Origin: an uncultured Bacilli bacterium
GTDB taxonomy: Bacteria; Bacillota_I; Bacilli_A; RF39; UBA660
Reading direction: 5' to 3'
Assembly: GCA_934129885.1 (NCBI GenBank)
Contig: CAKOWU010000003.1
Coordinates: 1 to 64,000, forward strand
DNA: 64,000 nucleotides
How positions within the stretch are numbered: position 1 is the first letter of the stretch; each line of letters starts with the position of its first letter. The notes beneath the pieces were generated by a model. That model was not told where the DNA came from, ran no database searches, and saw only the letters and a program-made list of their open reading frames with translations. The translations under genes and the position numbers were made by a program. This document shows, piece by piece, positions 61,362 through 64,000 of this stretch.

Positions 61362-63833
61362 ATGGAAAATGAATTAAACAAAATATATGAATATTCACTA
61401 GAAGATATTATGGGAGATAGTTTTGCCCAGTATGCCAAGACTATTATTCAAGATAGGGCTCTTCCGGATGTAAGAGATGGGTTAAAACCTGTACAAAGAA
61501 GAATATTATATGCTATGTATAAAGATGGTAATACATATGATAAACCGACTAAAAAAAGTGCAAAAGCCGTAGGTAATATTATGGGATTTTATCACCCTCA
61601 TGGTGATTCGTCAATATATGACGCTTTAGTTAGAATGAGTCAGTGGTGGAAAAATAATGCTTGTTATATTGAAATGCAAGGTAATAATGGATCTATGGAT
61701 GGTGATGGTGCTGCTGCGATGCGTTATACTGAAGCAAGACTTTCTAAGATTGCGGGTGAACTTTTAACTGACATTAATAAAGAAACTGTTTTAATGAGTT
61801 TAAACTATGATGATACTTTATTAGAGCCTACCGTGTTGCCGACAAAATATCCTAATCTTTTAGTAAATGGTGCGACTGGTATATCTGCAGGGTATGCTAC
61901 AAACATTCCACCTCATAATTTAGGTGAAGTAATAGATGCAACCATAAAAAGAATTGATAGTCCAAACTGTAAGTTAGAAACTATAATGGAAATAATAAAA
62001 GGTCCAGATTTTCCAACGGGTGGAGTTGCTGAAGGAATAAAGGGTATAAGAGAAGCTTTTATGACTGGAAAAGGAAAAGTGAATGTAAGGTGTAAATACG
62101 AAGTAGTAGGACCTAAAACTAAAAGACAAATAATAATTAGTGAGATACCATTTGAAGTCAATAAGGCTATGCTTGTAAAAAAGATAGATGAAATAAGAAT
62201 TGACAAAAAAATAGATGGTATTGCTGAAGTAAGAGACGAGACAGATAGAAACGGTCTTCAAATAACCATAGATTTAAAAAAAGGTGCTAATGAAGAATTA
62301 ATAATTAAATATTTACTTAAAAATACAGATATGATGATTTCATATAATTATAATATGGTCGCTATTGTAAATAGAAGACCGATGGTTTTAGGCTTGTTAG
62401 AAATATTAGATGCTTATATTGCACATCAAAAAGACTTTATAACTAAAAGAACAAAGTTTGATTTAAAAGTTGCGAAAGCAAGGGTACATATTTTAGAGGG
62501 ACTAATTAGAGCTTTATCAATATTAGATGAAGTGATTAAAGTAATTAGAGGTTCAAAAAATAAAAAAGATGCTATAATAAATTTGCAAAATGAATTTGAA
62601 TTTACTGAAAAACAAGCCGAAGCAATAGTAATATTACAATTATATAAATTAACAAATACAGATGTACATGATCTTGAAATAGAACTTGAGGAAAAGCAAA
62701 ACCAGATAGAGGTATGGACTAAAATACTAGAAAATGAGGACGCTTTAAAACATGTTATGAAAACAGAACTTAAAGTTATTAAAAAAGAATATGCTACTCC
62801 AAGAAAAACTGTTATTAAAGATGAAGTAACAGAGGTTAAAATTGATAGTACGTCATTAATACCAAAAGAAGAAGTTATTGTTGTTGTAACTAAAGATGGT
62901 TATGTTAAAAGAGTATCAAAAAGAAGTTATGACGAAAGTATTCCAACTGGTTTAAAGGAAAACGATTATGTTATAGGACTTTTTGAAAGTCATACTTTAG
63001 ATACTTTATTATTGTTTACCGATTTAGGCAATTTCTTATATATACCTGTTTATACACTTCCAGATATGAAGTGGAAAGATATGGGGAAACATGTTAATAA
63101 CATTGTAAAAATGTTATCGGAAGAAAATGTTATATATGCCTATACAACTAGAGAATTTGACGAAAAAACGAAATTTATTACATTTACTAAAAATGGTATG
63201 GTTAAACAAACTAGTTTAAGTGATTTAAAAGTTCAAAGATTTTCAAAACCAGTTTGTCTAATGAAATTAAAAGAAAATGATAAAATGATAAGCGCTGGGG
63301 TTAGTGAAAATGAAGTGTTTATAACTACAAAACTAGGTTATGGCTTACGTTATAATATCGATGAAGTCCCAGTAACTGGTCTTAGAGGTGCTGGCGTAAA
63401 AGCTATTAATTTAAAGGACGATGAAGTAGTCGGTGCTGGTAGTTATAAAGATGCCCAGTATATTGCAATTATTACTGATAAAAATACCGGTAAACGTCTT
63501 AAAATAGAAGAAATAGAGCCTTCTTTTAGAGCACGCCGTGGTATAAAAATTATAAGAGATGTAAAAACAAATCCTTATTATATAACAAATAGTTTTATAA
63601 TTAGTGGTAAGGTAGAACTTGGTATTATAACAGACGAGGTAAATTTTATTAAAATTACTGACTTACCAATTTGTGATCGTCTTCAAACTGGTAGTAATAT
63701 TACAAGAGATGTAATTAAATCTATATTTATTAAGTCATCACTTTCTAAAGAGGAAGAACTACAAAATGTTTCTTTAGAACATGTTGATGAGCAAATGATG
63801 ACTATTGATGATTTTCTAAAAGATATTGATTAA
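61362..63833 (+). CDS. parC: DNA topoisomerase IV subunit A
   Basis: 823 residues. The breakage-reunion domain has RALPDVRDGLKPVQRRILYAM, the quinolone-region HPHGDSSIYDALVRMSQ, and the catalytic Tyr in AAMRYTEARLS, followed by a coiled tower and C-terminal beta-propeller repeats. The propeller lacks an obvious GyrA box, supporting ParC over GyrA. The quinolone-region Ser is retained and the usual acidic partner is Asp, as in sensitive enzymes. The start follows AAGGTGATAAG. Confidence 0.93.
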   Translation: MENELNKIYEYSLEDIMGDSFAQYAKTIIQDRALPDVRDGLKPVQRRILYAMYKDGNTYDKPTKKSAKAVGNIMGFYHPHGDSSIYDALVRMSQWWKNNACYIEMQGNNGSMDGDGAAAMRYTEARLSKIAGELLTDINKETVLMSLNYDDTLLEPTVLPTKYPNLLVNGATGISAGYATNIPPHNLGEVIDATIKRIDSPNCKLETIMEIIKGPDFPTGGVAEGIKGIREAFMTGKGKVNVRCKYEVVGPKTKRQIIISEIPFEVNKAMLVKKIDEIRIDKKIDGIAEVRDETDRNGLQITIDLKKGANEELIIKYLLKNTDMMISYNYNMVAIVNRRPMVLGLLEILDAYIAHQKDFITKRTKFDLKVAKARVHILEGLIRALSILDEVIKVIRGSKNKKDAIINLQNEFEFTEKQAEAIVILQLYKLTNTDVHDLEIELEEKQNQIEVWTKILENEDALKHVMKTELKVIKKEYATPRKTVIKDEVTEVKIDSTSLIPKEEVIVVVTKDGYVKRVSKRSYDESIPTGLKENDYVIGLFESHTLDTLLLFTDLGNFLYIPVYTLPDMKWKDMGKHVNNIVKMLSEENVIYAYTTREFDEKTKFITFTKNGMVKQTSLSDLKVQRFSKPVCLMKLKENDKMISAGVSENEVFITTKLGYGLRYNIDEVPVTGLRGAGVKAINLKDDEVVGAGSYKDAQYIAIITDKNTGKRLKIEEIEPSFRARRGIKIIRDVKTNPYYITNSFIISGKVELGIITDEVNFIKITDLPICDRLQTGSNITRDVIKSIFIKSSLSKEEELQNVSLEHVDEQMMTIDDFLKDID

Positions 63834-63952
63834 TAAAAAAGAACTTATAATAAAAGTAACTAGTAGTTATAATGTTGATATAAATTTTTAATAGTTATAT
63901 TAACTTAAATCTAAAACATCTTCTAAATAGCTGTGTAGTAAATAAAATGTTT

Positions 63953-63993
63953 AAAGATTATAATGATATAAACCCATTATAGTCTTTTTTTAC
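63953..63993 (+). terminator. terminator of the topoisomerase IV operon
   Basis: AAAGATTATAATG and CATTATAGTCTTT pair with one T-G pair, followed by a T-run. The bases from 63834 to here hold no gene. Confidence 0.85.
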
Positions 63994-64000
63994 TTATAAA

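Noticed and set aside
58343..63833. Reading the topoisomerase pair as gyrB/gyrA
   Set aside because: Subunit lengths, the ParE-type LHHLVWEIVDNSIDE region and the absence of an obvious GyrA box favour ParE/ParC; distance from any dnaA/recF context agrees.

Overview
This 64 kb window is AT-rich, compactly coded bacterial chromosome, almost all of it on the + strand. It reads as a low-GC, walled member of the Bacillota, most like an uncultured gut-type lineage within Bacilli. The evidence is a Tyr T-box leader, yqfC/yqfD sporulation-type genes, a comN-secDF pair, RNase HIII, ParE/ParC topoisomerase IV, RecD2, YqgP-type rhomboid, murC and lspA, strong Shine-Dalgarno sites often of the form AGGTGAT, and TGA used as an ordinary stop (so not the Mycoplasma code).

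Layout. 1-4.7 kb is accessory: the 3' part of a giant BspA-like surface protein whose two C-terminal lectin-like modules carry GC-rich, codon-biased segments resembling diversity-generating retroelement (DGR) variable regions, followed by remnants of a tyrosine recombinase and an IS66 transposase. 4.7-16 kb is housekeeping: T-box/deoC/tyrS; yqfC-yqfD; ybeY-dgkA-small ORF-era; a Cys-His-Asp putative hydrolase with mutL; and lspA-rluD-rhomboid. 16-21.7 kb holds surface and transfer genes: a TasA-like exported protein, an orphan VirD4/TraG coupling ATPase, a helical-bundle protein, and a broken surface-protein gene. 21.7-34.8 kb is core again: recD2, an SDR enzyme, tRNA-Met and tRNA-Glu, yigZ, uvrC, comN-secDF, a Rel protein lacking the hydrolase Glu-Asp pair, dtd and an AI-2E-family permease.

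34.8-43.5 kb is a cell-surface island: two tandem thioester-domain adhesins with VPNTS sorting-like tails, a three-gene operon (large wall-associated-looking protein, small protein, long coiled-coil protein), and a two-domain glycosyltransferase. 43.5-51.7 kb holds hisS-aspS, a 6S-RNA-like gene, rnhC (- strand), phosphoketolase and miaB. 51.8-58.1 kb is a stripped-down Tad pilus operon (two TadE-like pseudopilins, TadZ, TadA, an Ig-domain TadB, TadC) running into murC. 58.3-63.8 kb is parE - LRR protein - parC, in which a signal-less protein made of about 15 twenty-residue leucine-rich repeats sits between the two topoisomerase IV subunits.

The most unusual items are the LRR protein inside the topoisomerase IV operon, the DGR-like variable segments (no reverse transcriptase is visible in this window), the TadB with an N-terminal Ig-like region, and the hydrolase-defective Rel. 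All function calls come from reading translated sequence without database searches.
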